Assembly: GCF_047718555.1 (NCBI RefSeq)
Contig: NZ_JBDNRK010000062.1
Coordinates: 1-23,494, forward strand
Reading direction: 5' to 3'
Length of the DNA: 23,494 nucleotides
Source of the DNA: Clostridium_I sp047718555
GTDB lineage: Bacteria; Bacillota; Clostridia; Clostridiales; Clostridiaceae
Part shown: positions 8,430-14,920 of the stretch, in pieces
Numbering within the stretch: position 1 is the first letter of the stretch
Layout: every line of letters begins with the position of its first letter
Program-made: the position numbers and the translations under genes
The notes under the pieces: generated by a model
Database searches by the model: none
Told to the model about the DNA's origin: nothing
The model's input: the letters and a program-made list of their open reading frames with translations, nothing else

Positions 8430-9308
8430 TTATGCTCTAGGATGCGCTTTTTTATATACTTCTGCAATTTTACTTTTTTTAGATATACCCGAGTAGATCT
8501 GGGTAGTTGATAAATCACTATGACCTAGTAATTCTTGAATTGTTTTTATATCCGCACCATTTTGCAATAAATGTACTGCAAAAGAGTGCCTTAATGTATA
8601 GGAATTTATAGGCTTATCAATTTTCGCTTCATCTGCATATTGTTTTACTATTTTCCAAAATCCTTGCCTTGTCATTTTATTTCCATGAAGATTAAAATAT
8701 AATAAATCCAAATTGTTTATATTTAATTGTGATCTTATCTTTAGATAATTTTCAATCCATTTTACTCCATAAGAGCCTATAGGTATCATTCTTTCCTTGT
8801 CCTTTAAACCTTTGCATTTAACATAGGAAAGCTTTATATTTACATCATATATAGTTAGGTTTAACAATTCTGTCACCTTTATACCTGTTGCATACATTAT
8901 TTCAAGCATGCATTTATCCCTAATGCCCTTATTGGTTTCACAATCAGGCATGGATAGAAGCTTGTCTACTTCTTCTACTGTTAAAATAGCAGGTAACGTT
9001 CTTTTTATCTTAGGTGACTGATATTGTATTACAGGATTACTGTCAATTTTTCCTATATTTATTAAATATTTATAAAAATTTCTTATAGAAACTATATTTC
9101 TTATAACAGATGAATTCGCCTTACCGCTTTTTTTTAAACTCTGCACATAAGCCATTATAATAACTACATCTACCTGATCAATACTTTCCTTTCTGCTCAT
9201 AACAAACTCATGAAATTTCTTTATATCTCTTATATAGGCATCAAGTGTATTTGAGCTCAGTTTTCTATTGCTAATATGGCTAATATAACTATTTACTAAA
9301 TCGCTCAT
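8430..9308 (-). CDS. xerD: XerD-like tyrosine recombinase with altered active site
   Basis: The 292-residue protein has an N-terminal core-binding SAM-like domain (about residues 1-90) and a C-terminal tyrosine recombinase domain. The second-half signature is TLRHSFAVHLLQNGADIKTI, then LLGHSDLSTTQIY, giving Arg240, His263 and nucleophile Tyr272; the KG turn (Lys166) is also present. Two positions depart from the family: the first catalytic Arg (usual ATGLRVSEL) is Lys144 in ATGIKVTEL (codon AAG, 8879-8877), and the His of HxLRH is Tyr237 in SYTLRH (codon TAT, 8600-8598). Start ATG at 9308 has GGGAG 9 nt upstream; an ATG 7 codons earlier lacks one. Family membership is certain, while the dif-resolution function implied by the symbol is uncertain. 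Confidence 0.87.
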   Translation of the reverse strand: MSDLVNSYISHISNRKLSSNTLDAYIRDIKKFHEFVMSRKESIDQVDVVIIMAYVQSLKKSGKANSSVIRNIVSIRNFYKYLINIGKIDSNPVIQYQSPKIKRTLPAILTVEEVDKLLSMPDCETNKGIRDKCMLEIMYATGIKVTELLNLTIYDVNIKLSYVKCKGLKDKERMIPIGSYGVKWIENYLKIRSQLNINNLDLLYFNLHGNKMTRQGFWKIVKQYADEAKIDKPINSYTLRHSFAVHLLQNGADIKTIQELLGHSDLSTTQIYSGISKKSKIAEVYKKAHPRA

Positions 9309-9344
9309 AAAATTTCTCCCAAAATTCATATAAAATATGTCTAA

Positions 9345-9572
9345 CTAACTAGTAGCTAATTTGAATAAATATATAAAATTATAAATAATACGTTTATCCC
9401 ACTCAAGTACATTATATACTAAAATGCTGTTATTATGAACCTCTGACTTGCTAATAAATAAATAAATTGAATAATCAACTAACTTTGGAAGTATAACACC
9501 AAAAAAAATAAGAATCAAAAAACATTTCATAATTAAAATTACAGCATCAATGAATTCTACCTTTTCAATCAA
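9345..9572 (-). CDS. small membrane protein between spoIIM and xerD
   Basis: A 75-residue protein with one long hydrophobic segment (about residues 9-42, including VILIMKCFLILIFFGVILP) and a basic C-terminal half; I do not recognise a family. The frame cannot begin earlier because a TAG lies two codons upstream. The start is a TTG at 9572 with GAGGGG about 13 nt before it, slightly far, so translation could be weak. It lies 19 nt after spoIIM and 36 nt before the xerD-like gene, in the same operon. Its position suggests a small sporulation or envelope protein, but this is only context. Confidence 0.5.
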   Translation of the reverse strand: MIEKVEFIDAVILIMKCFLILIFFGVILPKLVDYSIYLFISKSEVHNNSILVYNVLEWDKRIIYNFIYLFKLATS

Positions 9573-9591
9573 GAGCTATCACATTCCCCTC

Positions 9592-10218
9592 TTATGCAAT
9601 TGCTTTAATAATATTAGGTGTTATATAGGTTTCAAAAGATAAACCTACGAACATGCATACTGCTATTATAACGAATACTATAGAATAGGACATTATTCTT
9701 GAAGAAATACCCGTTGTCCAACGTTTTTTACCATTATCTTTTATCAGCATTAATGAGAATTCCATTGCCAATACAGATCCAATTATCATACAAGGTATAT
9801 ATACAATATTTTGAGGAATAACAGATAAAAGTGCAAGCCATACTCCTTTAAGGCCCATGCCATTTACAAAAAAAGTCACAGTGAAACCAATGGTAAATCC
9901 CTTTATTACATCCAGCACTAAGATTATTGGAATTCCAATCATAGTTAATCCCAAAAACCAAACTATCAGCAATACCGGTATATTGTTTTTTACCGTTTCA
10001 AAGAAAAGTTGATTATAATTTATACTCTTTGAATTGTAAGTTTGCATAAATGATGATAGATAATTTAAAAGGTCACTTTTTTCAAATCCACTCATATATC
10101 TTACGGTGTAAACCCCAAGTACAATGCCTGTACAAAGACAAATAGCACTCAATATATATAACCATAAATTGTTTTGCAAATGATTTGCTATTAAGTTCTT
10201 AAAAAATATCACTTTCAT
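9592..10218 (-). CDS. spoIIM: stage II sporulation protein M
   Basis: SpoIIM is an integral membrane protein of the SpoIIDMP (DMP) machine that drives septal peptidoglycan remodelling and engulfment. The 208-residue protein has the expected five hydrophobic segments at about residues 18-40, 75-95, 98-120, 128-155 and 173-192, with short loops, and starts with a basic N-terminus (MKVIFFKNL). ATG at 10218 follows GGGAGGAAT, a very strong site. It is the second gene in the nudF operon, 93 nt after nudF, an arrangement common in clostridia. Length is normal. Confidence 0.9.
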   Translation of the reverse strand: MKVIFFKNLIANHLQNNLWLYILSAICLCTGIVLGVYTVRYMSGFEKSDLLNYLSSFMQTYNSKSINYNQLFFETVKNNIPVLLIVWFLGLTMIGIPIILVLDVIKGFTIGFTVTFFVNGMGLKGVWLALLSVIPQNIVYIPCMIIGSVLAMEFSLMLIKDNGKKRWTTGISSRIMSYSIVFVIIAVCMFVGLSFETYITPNIIKAIA

Positions 10219-10311
10219 TAATTATTCCTCCCATTGTTAATCATCTTTTTATAATACTTATGATTATCAATAGGATAATATGATAGTTTTATTAAGTAAC
10301 ATACCAGGTAG

Positions 10312-10830
10312 TTATAGATACATAAAAGCACTTATAGTTTTTGCATCTATTATAGCACCTTTTATTATCATTTCCTTTACATCTTTGGTCTTTACCTCTT
10401 TAACATTTATAAATTCATCTTCATCCCCACCAATTTTACCTTCATATAAATCTTCAGCTTTATAAAGATAAATATATTCATTGCAAAAGCCTGGAGATGT
10501 GGCAATCTTTCCTAAATATTTAAAATTATTTGCCTTATATCCCGTTTCTTCTTCAAGTTCTCTCCTTCCACATTGTTCTGTGTTCTCACCAGGCTCAAGT
10601 TTACCAGCTGGGAGTTCAAGCAGTACTGTTTCCAAAGGCTTTCTAAATTGCTCTACCATAAGTATTGTATCTTTGTCCTTAAAAGCTATAATGGCAACTC
10701 CACCAGGATGCATTACTATCTCCCTACTTGAATATTTACCATTTTGAAGCTTAACCTTTTGTAAAAGCAATTCTATCACTTTGCCTTTATATAAGCTCTT
10801 CTCATCTTCAGTTTTTTCCTCTAGCTTCAT
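10312..10830 (-). CDS. nudF: NUDIX hydrolase, ADP-ribose pyrophosphatase type
   Basis: The 172-residue protein has a complete NUDIX box (GX5EX7REUXEEXGU) at residues 76-98: G-KLEPG-E-NTEQCGR-RELEEETGY. The flanking features GGVAIIAF, VEQFRKPLETVLLELPAG and the Pro about 15 residues after the box (ATSPGFCNE) match the ADP-ribose pyrophosphatase subgroup, which cleaves ADP-ribose to AMP and ribose-5-phosphate. ATG at 10830 has GGAGG 8 nt upstream; an in-frame TTG five codons earlier overlaps that site and is rejected. It is the first gene of its operon, with a near-consensus sigma-A promoter upstream. The exact substrate is inferred from the family. Confidence 0.9.
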   Translation of the reverse strand: MKLEEKTEDEKSLYKGKVIELLLQKVKLQNGKYSSREIVMHPGGVAIIAFKDKDTILMVEQFRKPLETVLLELPAGKLEPGENTEQCGRRELEEETGYKANNFKYLGKIATSPGFCNEYIYLYKAEDLYEGKIGGDEDEFINVKEVKTKDVKEMIIKGAIIDAKTISAFMYL

Positions 10831-10873
10831 AAAAAATTCCTCCAAATAAAAAAATCTTCTTTACACAAATTAT

Positions 10874-10902
10874 ATTCTAATGGCCTAAAATATAATTGTC
10901 AA
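10874..10902 (-). promoter_or_regulatory. strong sigma-A promoter for nudF-spoIIM-xerD
   Basis: On the minus strand a perfect TTGACA (10902-10897) is followed after 17 nt by TAGAAT (10879-10874). The transcript would start about 35 nt upstream of the nudF ATG. Confidence 0.75.
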
Positions 10903-11065
10903 ATTTATCTACAATTATCAATATTAATTATATATTACCCTATGATTTTAAAATTTTCTAATTATTTTACATTTTTTATATTAATTTTACATATATGAGA
11001 CAATATTGTATCTAAGTTATAGAATATGTATAAACTAAAAGTAGAAAGCAAACTTATTTATACAT

Positions 11066-11086
11066 TTGATATCTTCTACATATCAA
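11066..11086. promoter_or_regulatory. palindrome in the divergent nudF / 11197 intergenic region
   Basis: TTGATAT (11066-11072) and ATATCAA (11080-11086) form a perfect inverted repeat with a 7-bp spacer, the layout of a dimeric repressor operator. The rest of 10903-11196 is AT-rich and holds no supported gene. A possible promoter for the rightward gene (TTTCAT-N17-TATAAA ending near 11166) is weak. Confidence 0.3.
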
Positions 11087-11196
11087 TAATTCAATAAATT
11101 ATCTTTACTATAAAATAGCACTTTATTTAAATTCTGCTTTCATTTGTTATCTCTTAAAAATATAAATTTAATATAATTAGAAAAGAGGGAAAATTT

Positions 11197-11757
11197 ATGA
11201 AAGGTAAAATTATAAAACAAAATTATAAAACAAAAGAAGACATACATTTTGGAAATCTAGGAGAATATGCTTTTAATTATAATGGTGTAGACTATCATGT
11301 AGGAGATGTAGTTTTTATAATGGATACCTCTTTTAAAAGAAGAATAACTTTAGTTATAAAAGTTGAAGAGGGCTATTATATAAATGGCTATCCTGGAACA
11401 TTAAATGGTTTTATTCGCAAATGTGATATTCTTCAACTTCGCATAATTAAAAAGTATACAGAATTAACAAATAATAGATATATTGATGGATTTACCGTAA
11501 AGATAGACAATTATGATATAAATGACATACCAAATATGACTGATGATCAAATAACAAAAATACTTAAAACTGAGGATAAACTTAGTTTACTGGAGCTATC
11601 CATAAATTTACTATTATCAAATTTTAATAATTTAAATGAATCAGAAAAAATTAAGTTATACAAATTAGGGAGAAAATACAGCCTCTTATATGAAATACTA
11701 AAAGATCAAGAAGATATGAAAATAATTAATAAATTTGCAAAAGAAACCATAAAATAA
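11197..11757 (+). CDS. hypothetical protein
   Basis: I do not recognise this 186-residue protein. It starts at an ATG with AGAGGGA about 9 nt upstream and reads rightward, away from nudF. The N-terminal half (about residues 20-85) is beta-rich with small-barrel features (VDYHVGDVVFIMDTS, RRITLVIKVEEGYYINGYPG), reminiscent of an SH3-like fold but with no diagnostic motif. The C-terminal half (about residues 105-186) is predicted helical, lysine/leucine/asparagine-rich (TDDQITKIL, LLELSINLLLSNF, EKIKLYKLGRKY). There is no signal peptide or membrane segment, so it is probably cytoplasmic. Codon use is AT-rich like the neighbours. It is followed by a strong hairpin terminator. Confidence 0.7.
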   Translation: MKGKIIKQNYKTKEDIHFGNLGEYAFNYNGVDYHVGDVVFIMDTSFKRRITLVIKVEEGYYINGYPGTLNGFIRKCDILQLRIIKKYTELTNNRYIDGFTVKIDNYDINDIPNMTDDQITKILKTEDKLSLLELSINLLLSNFNNLNESEKIKLYKLGRKYSLLYEILKDQEDMKIINKFAKETIK

Positions 11758-11792
11758 GAAAATCTATAAATAAACAAAATTTCATACATTTA

Positions 11793-11840
11793 AATATAAG
11801 GAAAAACATTGATATTTCTACCAATGTTTTTTCTTATATT
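11793..11840. terminator. bidirectional terminator with 19-bp stem
   Basis: AATATAAG-G-AAAAACATTG (11793-11811) pairs with CAATGTTTTT-T-CTTATATT (11822-11840) with only one G-T wobble, around a 10-nt loop. It separates the convergent genes at 11197 and 12237 and has T-rich sides in both directions. Confidence 0.8.
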
Positions 11841-11967
11841 CAAATAGGTACACATGTACTATATTATTATTTCAATGTTAAGTTCTCATTTTAAAACTAT
11901 AAATTTTTTATTAATATAAAGCGTCTACATTTCTGTAATTCTCATCTGTTTAATCTTTTAAATTATT

Positions 11968-12237
11968 CTATTTACTATCAAGTTTTGTCATATAAACGTA
12001 ATACAAAACTGCTGGATGTATATTAAAATCATTGGCAGTCTTTTTAAGTTCTTTATGCATTAAGCCTAATTCCTTAGACAGATTAAATTTATTTTTCCTT
12101 AGCATATCTCCTGTCTTTAAATAAATCTGCTGCTTAGTGTTTTCATCTAAACTATTTAATCTTTTAATTAAATCATTTTTACTAATTTCGTTACCACTTG
12201 CTATTATGGCTATTTTTGCATCTTGTTCACTAATCAT
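11968..12237 (-). CDS. hypothetical small basic protein
   Basis: An 89-residue, lysine-rich, apparently all-helical protein (MISEQDAKIAIIASGNEIS..., NDLIKRLNSLDENTKQQIYL, GLMHKELKKTANDF, HPAVLYYVYMTKLD). I do not recognise it; the size and helical content would suit a small DNA- or protein-binding factor, which is a guess. ATG at 12237 is chosen because GGAGGGG lies 9 nt before it, whereas the ATG at 12246 abuts that site. It converges on the gene at 11197 and shares its terminator. No membrane segment is visible. Confidence 0.6.
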   Translation of the reverse strand: MISEQDAKIAIIASGNEISKNDLIKRLNSLDENTKQQIYLKTGDMLRKNKFNLSKELGLMHKELKKTANDFNIHPAVLYYVYMTKLDSK

Positions 12238-12436
12238 ATAGGTCATCCCCTCCTACATAATATTACCATAAAAGAGAGTAGTATCCTTCAAATTTCATTC
12301 ATCAAATTTCTACAGCGATATTTTACAATAACAAAAGCACCGGTATTTCTACTATTGCTCTCTTTGCGTTTACACACAAGGGATAACTTATATATCTATA
12401 ATATTATTTAATTTATTCTTTTATTCTATTCTTGTA

Positions 12437-12463
12437 ACTAATTTTATAATTTTTCATACCCTA
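12437..12463 (+). promoter_or_regulatory. sigma-K-type promoter for the coat-like gene
   Basis: AC (12437-12438) is followed after 16 nt by CATACCCTA (12455-12463), which fits the sigma-K pattern AC-N16/17-CATANNNTA. The predicted start is about 20 nt before the start codon at 12493. This would place the gene in the late mother-cell programme. Confidence 0.5.
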
Positions 12464-12492
12464 TTTATGTAGTAAATTTTATGGAGGTAGTT

Positions 12493-12822
12493 ATGTACTA
12501 TACTTACAATGGAAATTCAGACATTGACAATAATAATCAGGAGATTGACGAAGATCGATCCAATCCTTCTGTTAATCTTAATCCATCTATAAATCCTAAT
12601 CTTCCTATTAATTCTGGACCTTCTATGAATCCTAAGCCATACCATAGTGTTAATAAAAAATATTCTAAGATGCCTTCTATATCACCACATTCAGTCTGTT
12701 GCCCAATGATGCATCCAATGATGTATGATTATGATGATGGTTACGACGACGGCTACGATGACGGCTATGATGATGCTTATGCTGATGATCCAGATACTTA
12801 TTATTACGATGACCCAGATTGA
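12493..12822 (+). CDS. probable spore coat protein with DDGY repeats, apparently frameshifted
   Basis: The 109-residue product is low in complexity. Residues 1-30 are acidic and Asn-rich, residues about 26-52 carry repeated NP(S)xN(P) units, then come SPHSVCCPMMHPMM and four tandem tetrapeptides (DDGY three times, DDAY once). Asn/Pro/Asp/Tyr-rich repeats, a CC pair, a HPMM motif and a sigma-K-type promoter all suggest a spore coat or exosporium protein; no family is assigned. ATG at 12493 has GGAGG 5 nt upstream; the ATG at 12481 overlaps that site. Translation ends at TGA 12820-12822, but without one T at 12820 the frame would continue through an Arg-rich tail to TAA at 12905-12907, giving 137 residues. 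Confidence 0.65.
   Translation: MYYTYNGNSDIDNNNQEIDEDRSNPSVNLNPSINPNLPINSGPSMNPKPYHSVNKKYSKMPSISPHSVCCPMMHPMMYDYDDGYDDGYDDGYDDAYADDPDTYYYDDPD
12733..12780 (+). repeat. four 12-bp tandem repeats encoding DDGY/DDAY
   Basis: Units are GATGATGGTTAC, GACGACGGCTAC, GATGACGGCTAT and GATGATGCTTAT. Third-base differences between units preserve the amino acids, which points to selection on the peptide rather than recent DNA slippage. Confidence 0.85.
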
Positions 12823-12907
12823 TCATCGTCGCAGACGTCGTAGAAGACGCAGAATACGTAGACCTCATATGATGCATATGCCTTATAGATCTTGGTGGAT
12901 ATATTAA
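12823..12907 (+). other. out-of-frame Arg-rich C-terminal extension of the coat-like gene
   Basis: Read in frame 2, the sequence after GAT 12817-12819 continues as DDH, nine Arg, I-RR, PHMMHMPYRSWWIY and a stop at 12905-12907. The composition (Arg block, His/Met/Trp/Tyr end) is protein-like and mirrors the HPMM motif in the upstream frame. A terminator-like hairpin comes 10 nt later, so the ancestral gene most likely ended here. Confidence 0.6.
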
Positions 12908-12917
12908 ATACAAATTT

Positions 12918-12953
12918 AAAAGAGTACTACTTTTAAGAGCACTCCTTTTATAA
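12918..12953 (+). terminator. terminator after the coat-like gene
   Basis: AAAAGAGT (12918-12925) pairs with ACT-C-CTTTT (12941-12949) with one bulged C; a short T run ends the hairpin. It lies 10 nt after the frame-2 stop rather than the frame-1 stop. Confidence 0.5.
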
Positions 12954-12965
12954 TCTAATTTTTAA

Positions 12966-13086
12966 GAGTAGATAAGCAGTTCAGACACTTACCAAGTCGT
13001 TGAAATTGAACCATCATCTACTCCTGCCCATATGATTTCTCACTACTCCTATTTAGTATGAGGTAGTAGGATTCGAGCCTACCCTA
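12966..13086. other. structured, non-coding intergenic region of unknown function
   Basis: GAGTAGAT (12966-12973) pairs with ATCTACTC (13016-13023). Inside it GTTCA (12979-12983) pairs with TGAAC (13007-13011) and ACTT with AAGT. Farther right ACTAC/GTAGT and GTAGG/CCTAC arms enclose a 7-nt loop. Read on the minus strand the last arm resembles a tRNA T-arm (loop CTCGAAT), but no D or anticodon arm fits. AGGAGTAG occurs twice on the minus strand (13050-13043 and 13026-13019). The 12951-13272 gap holds no supported gene and is visibly less AT-rich than its surroundings. I cannot assign it to a known RNA family. Confidence 0.4.
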
Positions 13087-13272
13087 TGTCTCCCTAGTCC
13101 AAGATTTTACCCCATATCTTTAAGCATTACTTTGTTTACAGTGCAAAACAGAAAACATTTAGATGAATTACCCTAAATGCTTATAAAAAATCTATAAATT
13201 TTTCTTTCCTTAATCATCATCACTTAATCTTAAATTCCAAATTAGCCTTGAACTTCATACAATAAGTTTTTT

Positions 13273-13303
13273 GAATATACACAATATATTATTATCTATT
13301 ATA
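13273..13303 (+). promoter_or_regulatory. possible sigma-G/F promoter for the SASP gene
   Basis: GAATA (13273-13277) fits the sigma-G -35 pattern GHATR, and CTATTATA (13296-13303) lies 18 nt downstream as a partial match to the -10 element. It sits about 20 nt before the start codon, consistent with forespore expression. Confidence 0.35.
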
Positions 13304-13321
13304 AGAAGGGAGATAATAATT

Positions 13322-13531
13322 ATGTCAAATAACAGACGTAGGCCTTTAGTTCCTGGATCAAAAGAATCCTTAAATAAATTTAAAATAGAAACAGCTAATG
13401 AACTTGGAGTTCCTTTAACCAATAGTAATAATGGAAATCGCTCTTCAAAGCTAAATGGAGCCATTGGGGGTAAAGTTGGTGGTCAAATGGTCAAGAAAAT
13501 GGTTGAAAGTTACGAAAAAAATTTAAAATAA
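13322..13531 (+). CDS. alpha/beta-type small acid-soluble spore protein
   Basis: SASPs coat forespore DNA, protect it from UV and are degraded at germination. The 69-residue protein has the two conserved blocks: the GPR protease site region KFKIETANELGVPL (residues 20-33) and the C-terminal DNA-binding block KLNGAIGGKVGGQMVKKMV. The Arg-rich N-terminus (MSNNRRRPLVPGSKESLN) is typical of clostridial members. ATG at 13322 follows GGGAG by 9 nt; the open frame extends 17 codons upstream without a ribosome site and is rejected. It is monocistronic with a possible sigma-G promoter. Confidence 0.93.
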   Translation: MSNNRRRPLVPGSKESLNKFKIETANELGVPLTNSNNGNRSSKLNGAIGGKVGGQMVKKMVESYEKNLK

Positions 13532-13628
13532 ATTTTTTCCACCAATAATTTGTAGTATTGCATCTACTCCTTTTAATAATATTCCAATTTGAAAAGGACC
13601 TGTCAATGATAACTTTTATATTAATCAT
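13523..13628 (-). pseudogene. remnant of a DUF2127-like membrane protein
   Basis: On the minus strand the sequence encodes MINIKVIIDRSF and, after removal of one T in TCCTTTTC, QIGILLKGVDAILQIIGG followed by KNLF and a stop. The FxIGILLKGxDxxLxIIGG pattern is the N-terminal hallmark of DUF2127 membrane proteins, which are normally about 150 residues or more. Only about 33 codons remain, with a frameshift, so it is a relic. It overlaps the 3' end of the SASP gene and the stop region of the DUF421 gene. Confidence 0.4.
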
Positions 13629-13650
13629 GATAAAGATTAATATAAAAGTT
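13611..13650. repeat. 16-bp perfect inverted repeat over the DUF421 stop
   Basis: AACTTTTATATTAATC (13611-13626) is the exact reverse complement of GATTAATATAAAAGTT (13635-13650), with an 8-nt loop. It covers the last codons and the TAA of the DUF421 gene. There is no T run on either side, so it may act by stabilising the 3' end rather than as a classical terminator. Confidence 0.7.
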
Positions 13651-14304
13651 ACCATTAGTAGATAATGCAGCAAAGGCCACTTCTTTTATATTTTTAATTC
13701 CTTTTTTCTCTAATTCATTATAGAGCCATCGCTCCGTTAGTTTGTTCTTCCTTAGATTTTTTTCTATAAGTTTACCTTCTAAAATCAGTTCAATTGGAAG
13801 ATTCTCATGTTTTGTTGATAAATGAAGAGAGCTTGAAGTTAATGGACAGTCTTGAGGTTTTAGTTGGACACTTAACCTTCCACTAGGTTCAAGCATAGCA
13901 AATTCAACCTGGCAAATATCAAATACTTTTTCCTGCCTTAGTTGCTGGGTTAGGTAATCATAAGAATAATTTAGACTAGCCAAATTATCCTCTAAAATTT
14001 TTCCATCTTTAATTAAAATAGTTGGCTCTCCAGCAAAAAATTTGCGGAAAAACTTATATTTTAAGGAAAGATAAGATACTAATGAGATAATCAATGTTAC
14101 AAGTATAATAGAAAGAATAAAATTTAAAATATGTATTTTTACATTAAAAGCTAGATTGCCTGCTATGGTTCCAAGAGTAGTTGCCGCAATATAATCAAAA
14201 TAAGTCAGATTAGATAAACTTCTCTTAGTTAAAAATTTAGTAGCTGCAAAAAGAAATATAAGGGCTGAAAACACTCTTAATATTATATTTAAGGGTTCAA
14301 ACAA
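13621..14304 (-). CDS. DUF421 (YetF/YrbG-like) membrane protein
   Basis: The 227-residue protein has three N-terminal hydrophobic helices (about residues 6-25, 38-55 and 60-80), with the family motif TKRSLSNLTYFDYIAATTLGTIAGNLAF between the first two (shown in part: LTYFDYIAATTLGT). A soluble domain with GEPTILIKDGKI, LRQEKVFDICQVEFAMLEPSGRLSV-type sequence and a second conserved block near the C-terminus follows. In Bacillus, YetF-type proteins act in the spore or vegetative membrane; the molecular role is not established. The start is best placed at TTG 14304, 6 nt after GGAGGAG; the TTG at 14319 overlaps that site. Length matches YetF. Confidence 0.85.
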   Translation of the reverse strand: MFEPLNIILRVFSALIFLFAATKFLTKRSLSNLTYFDYIAATTLGTIAGNLAFNVKIHILNFILSIILVTLIISLVSYLSLKYKFFRKFFAGEPTILIKDGKILEDNLASLNYSYDYLTQQLRQEKVFDICQVEFAMLEPSGRLSVQLKPQDCPLTSSSLHLSTKHENLPIELILEGKLIEKNLRKNKLTERWLYNELEKKGIKNIKEVAFAALSTNGNFYINLYHD

Positions 14305-14456
14305 AAAAATCTCCTCCAATATTATATATTAAATAATAGCAAATTACTTAATATTAATATAATCATTTTCACTTTTTATATTCCTTTTACCTCCGAATTG
14401 TTTAACAATACTGACATCGTATTATCTGAAAATTGAACTGACTTCTGAATGTTCAG

Positions 14457-14834
14457 CTATATCTCTCGATATAGGTTACTTTGAGAAAAAAATTCATTTC
14501 CTTGCCAAACATACCATGGCAACTCTTCCCAACTTAATCGTTTTGTGGGGAAAGACAAATTATTATCTTTTGCATATTGTTGAGTTAAATTTATCATTTC
14601 TTTACTAATATCTGTAGCAATAACATTAATACCATTTCTCTTTAGTGATGTTGCTTGAATACCGTTTCCACATGAACTATCTAATACTTTTGCGTTCACT
14701 GGAAGGCTACTTAACAAATCCTTATATTCATCAATAAAAGTATCTTCATACTCTCTCATATCACATCCAGAATATAAAACATTATAAAAATATGACATGG
14801 AATTATATTGTTTTTCTACATTATTGTTATTCAT
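14457..14834 (-). pseudogene. C-terminally truncated SAM-dependent methyltransferase
   Basis: The 125-residue product carries a class I methyltransferase N-terminus: the SAM motif I VLDSSCGNGIQATSL (residues about 50-64) and the acidic end of strand 2 (VIATDIS), preceded by a typical helix (VEKQYNSMSYFYNVLYSG). Sequence matching the family stops after KRLSWEELP; the remaining 20 residues do not look like the usual catalytic core, and families of this type are about 240-260 residues. ATG at 14834 has AAAGGTGG 8 nt upstream, so it may still be translated. I infer a deletion that joined the gene to unrelated DNA near 14510. Substrate unknown. Confidence 0.65.
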
Positions 14835-14876
14835 TAATTATCCACCTTTGCTTCATAATAATATTGTTCATCAACA

Positions 14877-14900
14877 CAAAAAGGCAATACTGCCTTTTTG
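14877..14900 (-). terminator. terminator of the small lipoprotein gene
   Basis: CAAAAAGGCA (14877-14886) pairs perfectly with TGCCTTTTTG (14891-14900) around a 4-nt loop, 20 nt after the lipoprotein stop on the minus strand. Confidence 0.75.
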
Positions 14901-14920
14901 TATTTCTACTTTGCCCCTGG

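Noticed and set aside
12725..12907. A separate Met/Thr-rich gene starting at 12725
   Set aside because: Its first 30 codons are the DDGY repeat read in the wrong frame and there is no ribosome site. Only the part after 12822 is protein-like, and it fits as the shifted tail of the upstream gene.
13063..13120. A tRNA gene on the minus strand, suggested by the T-arm-like GTAGG-CTCGAAT-CCTAC and an 8-bp outer pairing ATGGGGTA/TACCTCAT
   Set aside because: Only 58 nt separate the paired ends, too few for D and anticodon arms, and no anticodon stem can be drawn. It is kept only as part of an unexplained structured region.
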